64,000 bases of DNA from Populus alba (GCF_005239225.2 NC_133289.1:15236889-15300888), one strand, 5' to 3'; counted from the stretch's first letter, positions 11,014-24,695 are shown. Translations and numbers: made by a program. The notes: generated by a model from the letters alone, not told the origin.

Positions 11014-13544
11014 ATGGAGGCGGTAAATGATCAAGCACAAGAATTCATTTTCAGGTCCAAACTCCCTGATATCCAAATCCCAAACGACCTCCCTTTACAC
11101 ACTTATTGCTTTGAAAACCTTTCCCGATTCAAAGACAATCCCTGTTTGATCAATGGCCCTACCGGTGAAATCCACACCTACACGGATGTTGAGCTCACAT
11201 CACGCAAAGTCGCTTCCGGCCTCAGCAAGTTAGGCATCAAACAAGGCGATGTTATATTGCTGTTGCTCCAAAACTCGCCAGAATTTGTGTTTGCGTTTCT
11301 CGGAGCATCAATTATTGGTGCTATTAGCACAACCGCAAACCCCTTCTACACTCCCTCTGAGGTCGCAAAGCAAGCAACAGCATCAAAGGCAAAGCTGATA
11401 ATAACACAGGCAGTTTACGCCGAGAAAGTGCAACAATTCATCAAGGAAAATGACCATGTCAAATTAGTGACCGTTGACTCTCCACCAGAAAACTACTTGC
11501 ATTTTTCAGAGTTGACAAATTCTGATGAGGATGATATTCCTGCTGTCGAGATTAATCCTGATGATGTCGTGGCACTCCCCTATTCGTCAGGGACAACAGG
11601 TCTCCCTAAAGGTGTCATGTTGACTCATAAAGGCCTCGTTACTAGTGTGGCACAACAAGTTGATGGAGAGAATCCTAACCTCTACTTTCACGAGAAGGAT
11701 GTGATTCTCTGCGTTTTGCCTTTGTTCCACATCTACTCGCTCAATTCCGTGTTACTTTGTGGGCTAAGAGTTGGTTCAGCAATTTTGCTTATGCAGAAAT
11801 TCGAGATTGTTACGTTAATGGAGCTTGTACAAAAATATAAGGTGACAATTGCGCCATTTGTCCCCCCTATCGTCCTCGCAGTTGCAAAGTGTCCAGTCGT
11901 TGACAAGTATGATCTTTCTTCCATTCGGACCGTAATGTCTGGCGCCGCGCCAATGGGGAAGGAGCTTGAGGATACAGTAAGGGCTAAGCTGCCTAATGCA
12001 AAACTTGGACAGGTACAGAGTTGATCATCCACTCTTTAATTATTATTTTTTATTCTTTCATGTTCTATACCAAAAAAATAAAAAACAAATAAACAATTCT
12101 CTTGAATCCTTGCAAATTAGTAATGTTAACAATCCAAGGAATTAATTTGCTCCATGTTTATTTGTGAAGGGATACGGAATGACAGAGGCAGGACCCGTGC
12201 TATCGATGTGCTTGGCATTTGCAAAGGAACCCTTTGAAATTAAATCCGGTGCCTGTGGGACTGTTGTTAGAAACGCCGAGATGAAGATTGTTGACCCCGA
12301 TACCGGAAGATCCCTGCCACGAAATCAAGCCGGAGAGATTTGCATTAGAGGTAGCCAAATCATGAAAGGTACACGTTTCTACCAGCTATCTCAAAGGGTT
12401 CTTGCTAGTTGTTGCATGTCATAATCAATTTCCTACAGTAGTAAAAGCTCAATACTTCTAACTAACATGTCAAGCAGTCTTATCCTTTTAGGGTGGAAAT
12501 GGATTGGTTTGCCTTTTTTTCTTTCTTTTTTTTAGTTATATAACATGAAAAGGAAGTGAGGAAAGTTTCCGGCGGTGTGGGAGTGAAATATGTTCAAAAG
12601 AGAAGCTATAGATTAAGACTTGTAGGCACATAGTCCCACTGTCCATGTCCACCACTTAACTTGTCAGGCATGCTCGCCTCTCTCTCGCTGTCGTGTGGAA
12701 AAACAATATTGAAGTCTTCGTTCAAGTTATGGGTGTTGTTCCTTTCAAAAGTATGGGTCCTAGGCTTACAACCATGGGCCTGCAAGTTCTTGCTCCACTG
12801 TTTTTAAATTGATTTATGTATGGATTAAAATTAAATTTATTTTTATATAATACCAAGAAGAATTTCCCTAGATACTAACTTATTTGTAAGCTCTGCATGC
12901 TATGTTGCGGAAATGCAGTCTACTTATTCTATATAAATGTGTGCGTTTTTGGCGGAGTTGTCCATGATGTTTTAGTTAGGTGGTTCCAACTAATTTGAAG
13001 ACAAAACCTTTACATGAAAAGATATTTGTAAGCTCTGGTGACGGTGAATGTTGTTTAATTAGAGTTTACCGGTTTGAATTTTATAAATTTCAAGTTTATT
13101 GGAAGTTTATATGGTTATTAATTTTAAAAAATGAAATTAATTCAAATGTGCATAAATAGTCCGAACACATATATTAATAATAGTAATAATAATAAAAGAT
13201 ATTGATTTCTTAATTAAGTGTCTTAGTGTTTGATTTCTTAATTAAGCAAAGGAGCGTCATTATTATTTGGTATTCAAACGGGAGAATCATTAGCTTATTT
13301 AGCATTAACATAACGCCCAAAAGTCTCCAAAAGGTATGGGAAAAAAAAACAAATTTAAAGTCAAAGATGAAGGGATCATTGCATTAACCAAATATAAAGA
13401 GACTTTAACACTGCTGTCCTATGAAGTTGTTTTGTTAGGAAAATAAGGCCATGATGTCGCAACAACTTCTTGGTAAATTTAACTGGTGACCAAAGATACG
13501 CAAGATTGGAAAAAGAAAAGGAAGAAGATATTAATTAAGGGGAA

Positions 13545-13590
<46 letters not shown>

Positions 13591-16500
13591 GAAGCATTGG
13601 AAAGGATGTATTTTGGGTAAAGAAATAAAATGAAAAGATAATTCCCTGAAAGTTTGAATTTTCTCAATATTGCATTTGGTTAGGTTATCTAAATGACTCA
13701 GAGGCCACTGAAAGGACTATAGACAATGATGGATGGTTGCACACCGGCGATATTGGATACATCGACGACGACGACGAGCTCTTTATCGTCGATCGATTGA
13801 AAGAATTGATTAAATACAAGGGTTTTCAAGTAGCACCTGCTGAGCTTGAAGCAATGTTGATTGCTCATCACGACATCTTTGATTGTGCTGTAGTGCCGTA
13901 AGTCCTATTACATATTTGTTTATATATCAATGTGCACAATCCCAACAACCTTTGGTAATATATTATGTTTCTTGATTTGCATTAAGATCTATGCTTCTGT
14001 AATATATAATCAGCAGTACCATTTTCTTGGTGGGTATTTCAGCATGAAAGATGAAGCTGCCGGAGAGGTTCCTGTTGCTTTTGTGGTGCGAGCAAATGGT
14101 TCCAAGATCACCGAGGATGAAATCAAACAATTTATCTCAAAACAGGTACCAATTAGCATTCTATGAATCAATTAAATAGTTCAAAAATCACTCGATATTA
14201 CATTAGAATTACAATTATATAATATACAAAAACAAATCGAGGCTTTTTACTGTAGCAATCTACAGTACAATGAATTTTTTTTTTTTTTTTTGCTTTCAGT
14301 TTCATCTTCAAACTTGTTTTTTTTCTTCAATTACAACATTGTATGATCAAATTAATGACAAATTTCTAAAATTCTGTTGAGGAAAAAAAAATTCAACAAA
14401 AGAGGATCAAAATGTAAAACAAGAATAAATCTCATGGCCAATATCATATTTCTATGAAAATAACTCTTTCGTCCATATATTTTCTTTCTTCCTCTTTTTT
14501 GGTACCTATAAATCTCATGGCCAATATCAATTTTCCTATGAAAAGAACTAGAACTCTTTCGTTCACCTATTTCCTTTCTTCTCCTTTTTCAATGCCTATA
14601 TTTTTAGAATTTTAGTTTTGGTCCAAAAATTTATTTTATTTATTTTTTTCATTTATTGATGTAAGAGAGGAGAGAGAAAATCACAGATAGCGATAATAGG
14701 GAGAGAAAGTTGTTGGTTGACAACATTCCAAAGATTAAAAAGATCAATCTTGATGTCAATGAATTTCATTCAATGAAAAAACTTTCATTGAGGTATTTTT
14801 GAACCTTCACCTTGCTCAAAAAGTAAATTGAGGTTGAGAAAGAATTTTTCATGGTTTGATTCTGTATTTTTTATATCTTTTTTGGTTGGATAAATTGTTT
14901 TTTTCTTAGATTCCAAGTATATTTATTAGACATCTTTAGATGAAAATGAGTTGAAAAATATAATTTTTTTTCCATTTTATTCTTAAACATTGAGTTTTTG
15001 TTGAATTTGTTTATTGGCTTTTCCCTCCATTTCTTCCTTCAATATCTAATTGATTTTGAATCTATTTTTATAATTTATTTCGATTTGCTTTCTATAAGTT
15101 ATTGCAGTCTCAAACAAACATTTGGTCATTTAGTTGTTGCTTAATTTTGCATCTTTCTCTTTCTCTTTCTCTTTTATATAATTAAAAAATAGTTTTAAAA
15201 AACAATTATTAAACATATTGGAGTCCCTTACCTGAATAACATATTTGTTGGAGTAACTTAGGTTGATTGAAAATTAAACTTTATAATTTAATAGTTTAAT
15301 AAAACAAATCTCAGCAATAGATTGATGCTCAATTTTTTCTAGCGTTTATTTTTTATCATATCTTTAAATAAAAAATAGTTTAACAAAACAAAGCTATTAA
15401 ACCTAATATAATCCATAACCTGGATCACAAGTTTGACAGATTAAGTTGCGAGACCTAGAACAATCCATCACTCATTGTCTTAATATGTTAGATGGGTCAT
15501 GTAGGGACAACTTAAATACTACTTAATTTGAAACCTGAGCTAATTAAGGAATTAGTTTGAGAGGTTACAAGGTTAATCCACTAAATCGAGTTTAATGACA
15601 TTATCAATGTAGCCTTTATAATTTTTCTTTATGTTTAATTTTTTTGGTCTACCCCGTAGCATAGCATAGCGAGACCCAATAATCTTATGATCCATATTTG
15701 ACTTCTAATTCTAGCTTCATGGTGTATGTGATATGCACCGAGCACCTAGCAGTAGCTACTTAATAACAAGTATGGATAACCACATTATTAGATTAATATA
15801 ATATTAATTAATGCCTCCGCCCAGGAACATATATCTATTGTCAAGTAATTTCCTACAACATGCAGATCCTGAAAGCTACTTATTAGTAGCAATGGAGTAC
15901 TTCATGTTTTGGGTAGTAACTAGCTATTGGACCTCCCTTTCATCATGGTCAAATATTATTTTTTCATTACAATAGCATTTTCTATGCTTTTTTTTTTTTA
16001 ACATAAAACAATCTTAATTGCAAATCGAAAAGTTCATGTATGCATTTAATTAAATAAATTAAGAATTATTTAACTAATAAAAAAAATTATAAAACATAAT
16101 TTCTAACCAAATAAAGTTAACCAGTCAAACTTATGACCCGATTCATGTACTCAACTGAGCTAAACAAGTTTTTTTTTAAATATTTTTTTATCTAAAATAG
16201 TCACCTACAAAATTATTGGGCGATTGAATAAAAATACAAACTAAAACAAATCACATTGCCCAATTAGCAATTAACAAAATATTAAACGATGAAATTATAA
16301 AAACAAAATAAACAAGAAAAATTTTAAAAATATATATCCAATTGTGATGGGTAAAATTTGGAGAAAAAAATAAATAAAATAAAAAGGAAAAAGGCTCAAG
16401 TGCTCGAGCCTAGTTGGCCCAAAGTGCACAAGCCTTAAGAAAAAAGCCTAAGTGCACAAGCCTAAAGCAGCCCACACACCTAAGCCTTATTATTATTTTT

Positions 16501-17896
16501 AATTTTTTTTTATTAAGGGGCACTGTCCACCCCTTAAAATTTTAGAAAAAAAATAGCAGGTAACGCGTCGCCTACTGAGTTAGACAACATTTTGCTATCT
16601 CACTAAAGCAAAAGACATGTTGCTTGTCCTAACCAGATTCTGGCGATCTCTAGTCACTGAAAAATCACCCTGTGATGTTCTAGACCAAAACAAATGTCAT
16701 TTTCAACTATATTTTGATCCAAAATAAAAAAAGAAAACTAAACACTCTGTAAAACTTATTTATGGCTTTAAACAGTCTAAAAAATGGCTTGCAAAACTCA
16801 CAATCAATTGATCAAAATTTTTTATGGGCTTAGATCTACAATATAAGACACGTTCAAGGGAAAAACAAAATATAGGATAAACTCTCCCTGCTAATAGAAA
16901 TCCATTTACACTAGAATCACCATTTTACATGGCTTTAATTGGTGTAAATGATGACTTTCTCTTTCTACCACTAGAATTCAACCACTTTCTCTTTTTTTTT
17001 CTTAAACTAGGGACCAAAAATTAAAAAAAAATAAAATTTGAGACCAAAAGTGACTTTGTTCATAATTTTTGAAAATCGAAGGAACCAAATAATTATAAAT
17101 GGGAAAGTGTGGGGACTAAAATACATTTCACCCAAACTTGTCTAAAGCCCCCCGTTTCTTTCATGTTTTTCACTTTGGTACCCTGTTTTTTAATATCACC
17201 CTTACCTAACAAAGTAACCTGATTTGGTCTCCAATTTAGCAATTTAAGGGTGAAATTAGAAAAAAAAAAGTTTTTAAACAAAAAAAATTCATTACGGAAG
17301 TCTACAATGAATTGTGAGAGGGGCTATAGTGTGTTAGAGGGAACAATATTTCCCGGAAGCCTTTTAGAGTATTTGTAAATCTCCTAACCTTATCTAAAGC
17401 CATCTATTCCCTCCATGTTTTTCATTTTAATCCCTATTTTTTAATATCACAATTTCTTAACAAATTAACTTAAATTAACCTCTAACTTAGCAATTTAAGG
17501 ATGAAATTAAAAAAAAAGTTTTAGAATAAAATAAATCCACTGTAGAAGTCCATATGAATTGTAAAAGGGGCTATAGTGCATGGAAAACAGTATTTTACTC
17601 ATAGAGTATTTGCAATGATGATATTAAAAGCATTAATTTTTCTGAAACCATAAACTTGGAACCTATTTAATGTTTACAATATATTTAATAGAATTTATCC
17701 CATATACTTTTATGGGTTATATAGTTCGCATTTTGATAATTTAATTAAATGGGTGTGATGATTTGTTGTGTAGGTGGTCTTTTACAAGAGAATTAGTCGG
17801 GTGTTCTTCACGGAATCGATTCCCAAGGCTCCATCCGGAAAAATCTTGAGAAAAGACCTAAGAGCAAGGCTTGCAACTGGCGATCTTCCTCATTAA
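11014..17896 (+). CDS. 4CL: 4-coumarate:CoA ligase (class I type), five exons
   Basis: This ligase activates 4-coumarate, caffeate and ferulate to CoA thioesters through an acyl-adenylate, in the cytosol, feeding lignin and flavonoid synthesis. Exons: 11014-12012, 12170-12368, 13684-13897, 14043-14145 and 17774-17896. All introns are GT-AG and phases join cleanly to give 545 residues, normal for the family. Start: ATG at 11014 in a strong context (acaacaATGG), opening [19 protein letters not shown]; the frame upstream has no ATG. Motifs: box [12 protein letters not shown] (191-201), [10 protein letters not shown] (334-343), box II GEICIRG (388-394), [12 protein letters not shown] (420-431), [14 protein letters not shown] (436-449), and PSGKILRK with catalytic Lys 528. 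The AGPVL segment keeps the valine whose loss broadens use towards sinapate in some 4CLs, so ordinary coumarate/caffeate/ferulate preference is expected. Sequence character is nearer class I (lignin) than class II. No disabling change is visible. Intron 4 (3,628 bp) is unusually long. Confidence 0.96.
12369..13683 (+). other. 4CL intron 2 (1,315 bp)
   Basis: Non-coding. It holds an (AAT)n microsatellite at 13547-13589 and AT-rich DNA; a 19-bp phrase (tgatttcttaattaagtgt and a near copy) occurs at about 13203 and 13230. A leucine-rich frame on the opposite strand (13479-13667) is only the microsatellite read in reverse. Confidence 0.8.
13547..13589. repeat. (AAT)n microsatellite in 4CL intron 2
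   Basis: About 14 uninterrupted trinucleotide units; likely length-variable between individuals. Confidence 0.97.
15105..15450. repeat. Two degenerate units of a dispersed repeat
   Basis: Each unit has a tctca(a/g)...ttg.tgctcaatttt core, a tataattaaaaaatagttttaaaaaa-like A-rich middle and an attaaac(a/c)ta..gtcc/atcc tail. The cores are near 15110 and 15310. Similar units lie near 6310 and 8200, and a tail-only unit near 28440. Confidence 0.6.
17095..17625. repeat. 252-bp tandem duplication in 4CL intron 4
   Basis: tctaaagcc at 17141 recurs at 17393, followed in both by catgtttttca, ttttttaatatcac, agcaatttaagg.tgaaatta and ggggctatagtg at the matching offsets. The copies are clearly diverged, so the duplication is old. 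Confidence 0.75.
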
Positions 17897-18735
17897 ATTC
17901 CAACATGAGACATACATGCAAAAACAGCAGTAGTCTGAAGTCCAGAGGCAGTATGGTCTTGCTGGTTTTCCTTTCCTTATCGGCCCTCCAAAAGGGACAG
18001 GAGAACATATAGACTGTATTATTTCAATGATCAGTCTGTTCTTATCCTTCGATGCAAGTTGAATAGAAGAATGAGCTTTGTATTAATTAATATGCTCAGG
18101 GTATTGTAGGACATGTTTTTGACGACGTTAAAAACTTGGGACGGAAAATTCTGGTTTGTATAATTGTATCAATTTGCGTTACATATAATAAGTCTCGTTT
18201 CCTTTATTTTCTTATTATTCCACATGAGTTGTATTATTTATTTATTTATTTATTATGTAATTGGTTTTTTATTTTTTGGTATAATATTGGATTTGGCTAC
18301 ACAAGCAGGAGTAGTTAAAATTCCCACTCTCAAATTCTCCCTCTATATGCTTGATGGTCGCCGGAATGGAGGCTTCTCTTGATCGGTGCGTAGAGCCTAC
18401 CTTTAAATGATGCTATCAAGGTAAGTTGAAGTTAAGCTGATGTTATTATAACTGTTACTTTTGATCTTGTGGCCTAGAATTGGTGGTTAAGCAATTAGGA
18501 GATAACTAGATAATTTGATCACGTTGTGTTATAAGTTAGATTAATTTTTTTAATATAAAAAAATATTTAAATATTGTTAATATGTTTTCTAATGAAAAAA
18601 TTTAATCATGAACTCAAAGTATAATATATATTGCATAAATTTTTTATATTGATACGACGATATATTGAATGATATTATTTTTCAAATATTGAGATGATAA
18701 TTTATTAGATCGACATGAATTAATATATCAAATCT
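17897..18735. other. 4CL 3' flank, no second gene seen
   Basis: It includes the probable 3' untranslated region of 4CL just after the stop at 17894-17896. The polyadenylation site could not be fixed. Short frames at 18136-18382 are hydrophobic by-products of T-rich DNA. Confidence 0.5.
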
Positions 18736-18739
18736 ATAA

Positions 18740-19560
18740 TTCAGGTTATGAAACCGTGATAACCCTAAAAAAAAAAAAATAAAAATTTATGAATAACAAT
18801 TCCTAATCAACTGATGAAATAAAAAAATAGTAAATTAAAAAAGGATAAAAAACTACCAGAATTAACTTTTGAAACTCATAATCTAAGTTATGAGATCGAG
18901 ATAACCACATAGAAAAGAAATAAAAAAATTATGAAGTACAATTTCTAACCAACTCAATGTTGAAAGTTGAAATAAAAAAAATTAATAAAAAAAAAACAAG
19001 TCAACATTTGCTAACGTTTAAACCCATTAACTAAGTCATGAGACTGCGATAACTTCATGAAAATAAAAGAAAAAAAAATTACAAAGCTTCATTTCCAATA
19101 GATCTAATGTTGAAGGTTGAAATCAAGGAAAAAAAAAAAACTAACAAATCAATTAAAAAAAAAAAACATCATCAACCTTCCAAACTTATAAGTCATATAA
19201 TGAGATTGAGATAACTCATATAAAGCAAAAAATAATAATTATGAAGCCCAATTAAAAAATATTCAATAAAAAATAATGCAAAAAAATAAATAGAGTAAAC
19301 TTGAGGTTAACCTGTCAAACCCATAATCTAAACCATAAGATTGAGATAAGCTCATATAAAATTAATAAAAAAATGACAAAGCTCAATTTCAAATTAATCA
19401 AATGTTGAAGGATGAAATTAAAAAAATATATCAATTAAAGAAAGTAGCAAAAAAATAACTTAAGTCAACCTAGGTTAACCTATTAAACTTGTGACTTGGA
19501 TAATAAAATTATGATAAATTCATAGAAATCAAATAAAAAAAAACTATGAAGGTCCACTTC
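18740..19560. repeat. Degenerate tandem array, ~150-bp units
   Basis: The core g(a)ga..g.gataac..cat recurs at about 18750, 18893, 19040, 19201, 19339 and 19505, each followed by an A-rich stretch and then a tatgaag/aaagct..aatttc..a word with a tgttgaagg-like word. Spacing is 138-166 bp. Related single units lie at 25860-26640. Confidence 0.65.
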
Positions 19561-22300
19561 TAAAAAAATTAATGTTGAATGAAACTAGTATATAACCCAA
19601 TGAAAATAATTTTTTTTTTAAAAAACATGAAATACAATCTCCACAACGATTTAATATTGAAGGATAAAATTGAAAAGTAAAACTAAAAAAAAAATAGTTT
19701 CTTGAAGGATAAAATAAAAATAAATAAATAAAAAAACACAATATACTATTCTAATGAATAGCATTTTGTAGGTGTGACTATAATGCTTTAGCTACACCTT
19801 TTAGTGCCTTGTTAATGTTAATAATGTTAGTTGTTGATGGTAAATTTGAAAAAAAAAAAACTACTAGCACGTTACACTATATTATGATGATTGTTACTTA
19901 ATTGACTATATATATATATATATACACGCGCTCAACCCCAAACACTGTAGTTCAAAACTAATTTAATAATAAATAAATGATTTTTACTTCAAAATCATTA
20001 GGCCTTAAAATGAGGTTGCGTTGGGGTATAATAGTCTTTTCAAAATGGTCAAATTTTAGAAATAGATGGGGGCAATAGGGTCTTTGCACTTTTATTTAGA
20101 ACGATAAAATTGCTTCATCGCTTTGAAAATAAAATTTTTCTAAATCTAGTTTATGAGGCTTTATCATCTTTTTTATTTTTTTAAAAAAGTTAAAAAACGT
20201 ATTTTTTCTTAAATAAAAAAATTTATAGCTTTCATCTTGGGGCTTAACATCTTTTCATATTGTTTTTTTTTTTTTTTTTGTAATAATATAATTGTTAGAG
20301 AGGTTGTGGTAATTAACTTAGTATATATTTTATTAAAAAAAACAATAGGCTACATGTTGCACACATGCGATAGCATGTGAAATGCCCCCATATCCTTTGA
20401 GTGATGCATGGGACACCATGTTGAGGTCAAATAATGTCTTATAAGATAGTGTTGGATTTGTCTTGGCTTCCCCTTCATCTAGGTATGACGTGTTCCAAAC
20501 ATAAATAAGGTTTGGCGCATGAGATTTCCTATTTTTTCTTTCCCTTTCTCCTCTTTAATTTTCGTGTTGACCTTGCAAAAAAAGTAAAAATAACCCCTCG
20601 CCTTTTTATTTCTTTACAGTTAATCCTGTTATTTTTATTATTATTATTTTATTTGAGATGATTTTAGAAATTATATATTTTTTTCAATTTCATTCTCCTT
20701 CAATTATTTTATCTTTTAAGTTAGGCCCCCATTCCTTTAATTGATATTTTTTCTTAATTTGATATGATTTTTGAAAGTTTAATTTTTATTTATAATTTCA
20801 TCATTTTTAAGTTTTTTTTCTACCAATTTGATCATCATTATTTTATTTGCTATCTTTTTTTTCCTTAACAATTTGTTTAGATTGATACTTTTTTTTTTTG
20901 TTTCCAATTTCATGCTCAAACATTTAATGTCTTGTGAATTGATCTTCTTAATTTCAGCTTGGGTCTAGGATTTTACAAGTCGCAAGTTTTAAAGATTAGT
21001 TAAGGTTTAGAAAATTCACCCAAGTTTGCTTTTTTTTTTTTTTAATCTTTTTTAATTTCATGTTTTTTAATTTTTATTTTTCAATATTTATTTAATTTAG
21101 GACTGGAATCTATTATTTTTTTTTTTTCTTTCTATAAGAGTTTTCACTAATACTTGATAATGACATGAGTTATCTTGAATATTTTTATTTATTGTTCTCT
21201 TTTCAATGAAGCTTGTTTTTAGAAATTTTTTTTTATATTAAATTAAATTATTAAATATAAGCATGAAATATTCATCTCATGATATTTTTATTTGTTAGCT
21301 TTTAGGTTTGTTGCTCTAATAGTATGTATGGTCTCTCTTAGTGTTGAAAAGTAGCCTTTTTTAATGATGCTTGAACTATCTCGAATAAACTATTTTTTAT
21401 TATTGAGTAATGATCCCAACGGAACGTTAACAAGTCTCCAACAAGTTTTTATTTTATCTCTTTCGAAGTATGCTTAATTATTGTACTTTTTTTGTTCTTG
21501 TTATTTACTAAGGTTTTTTTTAAATCATATTATTTTTTAAATTCTTAAAAAATATTAGCATTAACCTTTTCTTTTCTGTTTTTTATGTTAGAAATTTTTT
21601 TTCCACACCAACATCAGAATGCCAGCCACCTATCTAATAAAAACTGGTCAATTACGGACGGTAGGATGGGTCCTTTATTATGTCCCGGAGTCATTATAAT
21701 TTTTTTTACTAGAATGAAAATTTTCAAACCGCATGAGAATTTTGATATGGCCAGCTGTCCTTGTAATTATTCCCAGGATCCAATATAATATTAAAATCTA
21801 CATTGCCATGATATGTAATTAATATTTTAATAAAGGATGTGTTAATTTATAGGGTAGCACTATGAAATAAATAATTCAATATCATAACAAATATATTCTT
21901 GACAAAATTATGTAACAAATGCATAGAGTAGCTAAATCTAATCTACTAACAACTTAATTATATCACTTATGAATCAAATAAGAAAATCATCCAAAATAAT
22001 TACAATTTACATTAATTTAATATTAGATTACATAATAAATATTTACAATGCAAAAGATTATTCCTCCAAAATGCATTTCTTCTTCTTCTTCTTTTTCCTT
22101 AACACAAAAAATGCTAACCAGATACTAGTCTACCCAACGTTGTGAGGAACCTAAAATTAATTTAGCACATAATGACATAAATAACTCATGCAAGAAATCA
22201 ATATCATAAGAATTCATGTAACAATTTTAACAGTATAGCTTAGACTTATATATAATTTTTTTTCTTTTTTGATCTTTTCTTTAACAATTATCCGACCAAC
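19561..22300. other. Intergenic DNA, no gene seen
   Basis: It holds TA-rich runs (19908-19923) and, at 20340-20960, a dispersed repeat with a ttgaccttgcaaaa word followed by alternating aatttgat / ttttatttg words. A related repeat lies at 48420-48960. No sustained reading frame is present. Confidence 0.55.
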
Positions 22301-22314
22301 CAGTCCAATTAGCC

Positions 22315-22550
22315 CATTTATAGCACTAGCCCCATTATTAAGTACCTAGTTTTTTCATTCAAAACCAGGCACTAGCCCCATTACCGGGTAACTAGTTCCT
22401 TCGCCCAAAACCGAGCACAAGTCCCATTTTCAAATAACTATTTTCTTCATCTAAAACCAAGCACTAGTCTCATTTCTAAGTAACTAGTTCTTCGGTTCAA
22501 AACCAAGCACTAGTTTCATTTCCATGTAACTAGTTTCTACACACATCACA
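22315..22550. repeat. 46-bp minisatellite, five units in perfect register
   Basis: gcactag(c/t) or its variant gcacaagt starts at 22323, 22369, 22415, 22461 and 22507, exactly 46 bp apart each time. The shared unit runs gcactagyccattt..aagtaactagtt.cttc..tcaaaacca. Units differ by several substitutions but by no net insertion or deletion. Confidence 0.9.
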
Positions 22551-24655
22551 AAACAAAATAAAAAAATGGTGCAGTTACACGATGTAATAAACTATGCTAA
22601 ATTAAAAATTAAAAGGTGTTAAGCACCTGCTTGGTGCCTGATCATGTGCAGTGGTCCTCTCTTGTTGTGTAAATTCCATGGCCTCGCTTGTAATAGTAGG
22701 AATATCACATCTTACAAACTCTATCATTATGGGAATCCATTACAAATCCATTATTATAATTTCTAAATATTGGTTAATCCTAGCATGTTAAACTTAGTCA
22801 ATTCAAAACACTATTTAATTTTTAATCATAACTAAAGTTATAGGACTTGGTTTTTCGGGTGTGACTTATCTCTTGCAAAAGCTAGAATACAAGGTTATAA
22901 TTTTGATGAAGGAAAGAACACCTAGTTCTATCATTTGCAATACTTATCCATCAAAATACAATTTGACATTTTTTTCATTTTAATTCATAAATGGAGTTTT
23001 TAATTATAACTTTGAATTAAGTAAAATTAGTTCCATTTAAAAGTTAACATTTTTAATTACAACTTTTATATATATAAAAAAATATTCCAATTCCCATCAT
23101 TTATTAATTCAAATGTCCGCTAAAAGTTAGGTGGTAAAATTGTCAATAAGGAGTTTGTAAATCTGAGAAATAACCAAAAGTTTCCATACATTTCTTCACC
23201 ATTTAAGGCAACTATTTTCATTTAATACATCATATAACATCATTAAACACAAGTCCACAACCATTAATTTAATCAAGTTCATTCTCTACTTAGGTTAGCT
23301 TAATATAAAAATAAAAAAGTGAAATTTCTTCAATTTATTCCCCACTTTTAGTTGGATTAATTTAAATCCAATTCAACTTATCATATAATCATCCACACAC
23401 ATCAAATACACAACAAAGAAAACATTGATTCAACTCCTTCAAATTTCCGTTTTCTTCCCACACATGGCAGGCCTCCATTTCTCAAAATACTAAAGTTTTT
23501 TTTTCTTCTACAAATCATTAATTTAAACTAATTCACATCCTATCTCATGTGAAATATCATAGTTTCTTAATTCATCAACCATGAACCACAATTCAAGAAT
23601 TTAGGAATTTTACACAACTTTGTTAATCTCCATTTAAACTTGTAGAAACAAGTTCATGACACCTTACCCAAAAAGATTAGCAACTTCGAATATTAACCTG
23701 GTGAGATTTTTGCACACCTTCCTCCCTTCTTGGCCAAAACTTTCACCCTTAGTTTCCCTTCCTCTCTCACTTGCTTTCTTAATTATGCTTAAATCTTATG
23801 TTCATATGTTTAATCACTTTTTTTTCCACCCTAAACATGATTTCTCGCAAGTATATATTTTGTTAAGGAAAAGCTCTCCAGTTTTTCTTTTCTTTCTCTC
23901 TTCTTCCCTTCTCTTTGCCACCTTAAAAAGAAAAAGAAGTTGTTGGAAATGCCACTCATCAACTTATTTATAAAAACACCATCAATTAATGAATTTCCTA
24001 GTTATTTTTTGTCCACCTTTTGACAGATTTATTTGACCTTCCCGAACTTTGATCATTTTAAAAGTTTACCTGAGATAAAACAATATATTAAAAGGTTTAT
24101 CATAAAATTTCAGCCCGACACAATAATCAAATTGATAATTATATTCATTAACACAAAACTAATTAATAAGTAGTTTACGTCAAAATTTCAAATCTTCTTA
24201 TATTATTTTCACGTGGAACATGCTAGTTGCTCAACTAAGCCCTAGGGATTATTTTTTATTTTTTTTTTTTATAAACATAGTTCTCTTTATTTTTGTTCCA
24301 TTTTATTCTCAGTTAAATTTTCAATATTTTTTTAACATCTAATATTTTGATGGGGATATTCGTGATATTTTTTTCACTTTGATTCTTTTAATGTTATCTT
24401 TAATCAACAAATTTAACTCAATTGCTCTTGAATTATGCCTAAGAAAATGCAATAGTGCACAGTAAAAGTTTGAAAAAAAAAATTTTGAACAACAAGTCTA
24501 CAACAAAATGTGAGAAAGTGAACAATATACATGTACAAAGTGTTTATACTATTACGTTTACAGTCTTTGTAAAATAACACTGTAGTGTTGCAATATGTTA
24601 GCTATCCGCTTGTCAGAAGTCGCAAAGAATTGTTAATATGTTACTATAATTTTAC

Positions 24656-24695
<40 letters not shown>

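Larger units (their letters stand above)
14146..17773 (+). other. 4CL intron 4 (3,628 bp), filled with dispersed repeats
   Basis: It runs from GT after the exon ending ...ISKQ to AG before VVFYKR. A phrase (tctcatggccaatatcat) is duplicated near 14430 and 14512. Degenerate dispersed repeat units lie at 15105-15240 and 15310-15450, a repeat rich in gcacaagcct words at 16390-16490, and a 252-bp tandem duplication at 17095-17625. No gene is seen inside. Confidence 0.75.

Noticed and set aside
11733..12032. 99-codon frame opposite 4CL exon 1
   Set aside because: A mirror frame of the well-supported 4CL coding sequence.
13479..13667. Leucine-run protein on the - strand
   Set aside because: It is the (AAT)n microsatellite in 4CL intron 2 read in reverse.
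22315..22550. CRISPR-like array
   Set aside because: Five regularly spaced units, but the whole 46 bp is the repeat, there are no unique spacers, and the window is plant nuclear DNA.
23656..23973. 105-codon + strand frame
   Set aside because: T/C-rich, hydrophobic by composition, no domain, promoter or splice support that I can see.
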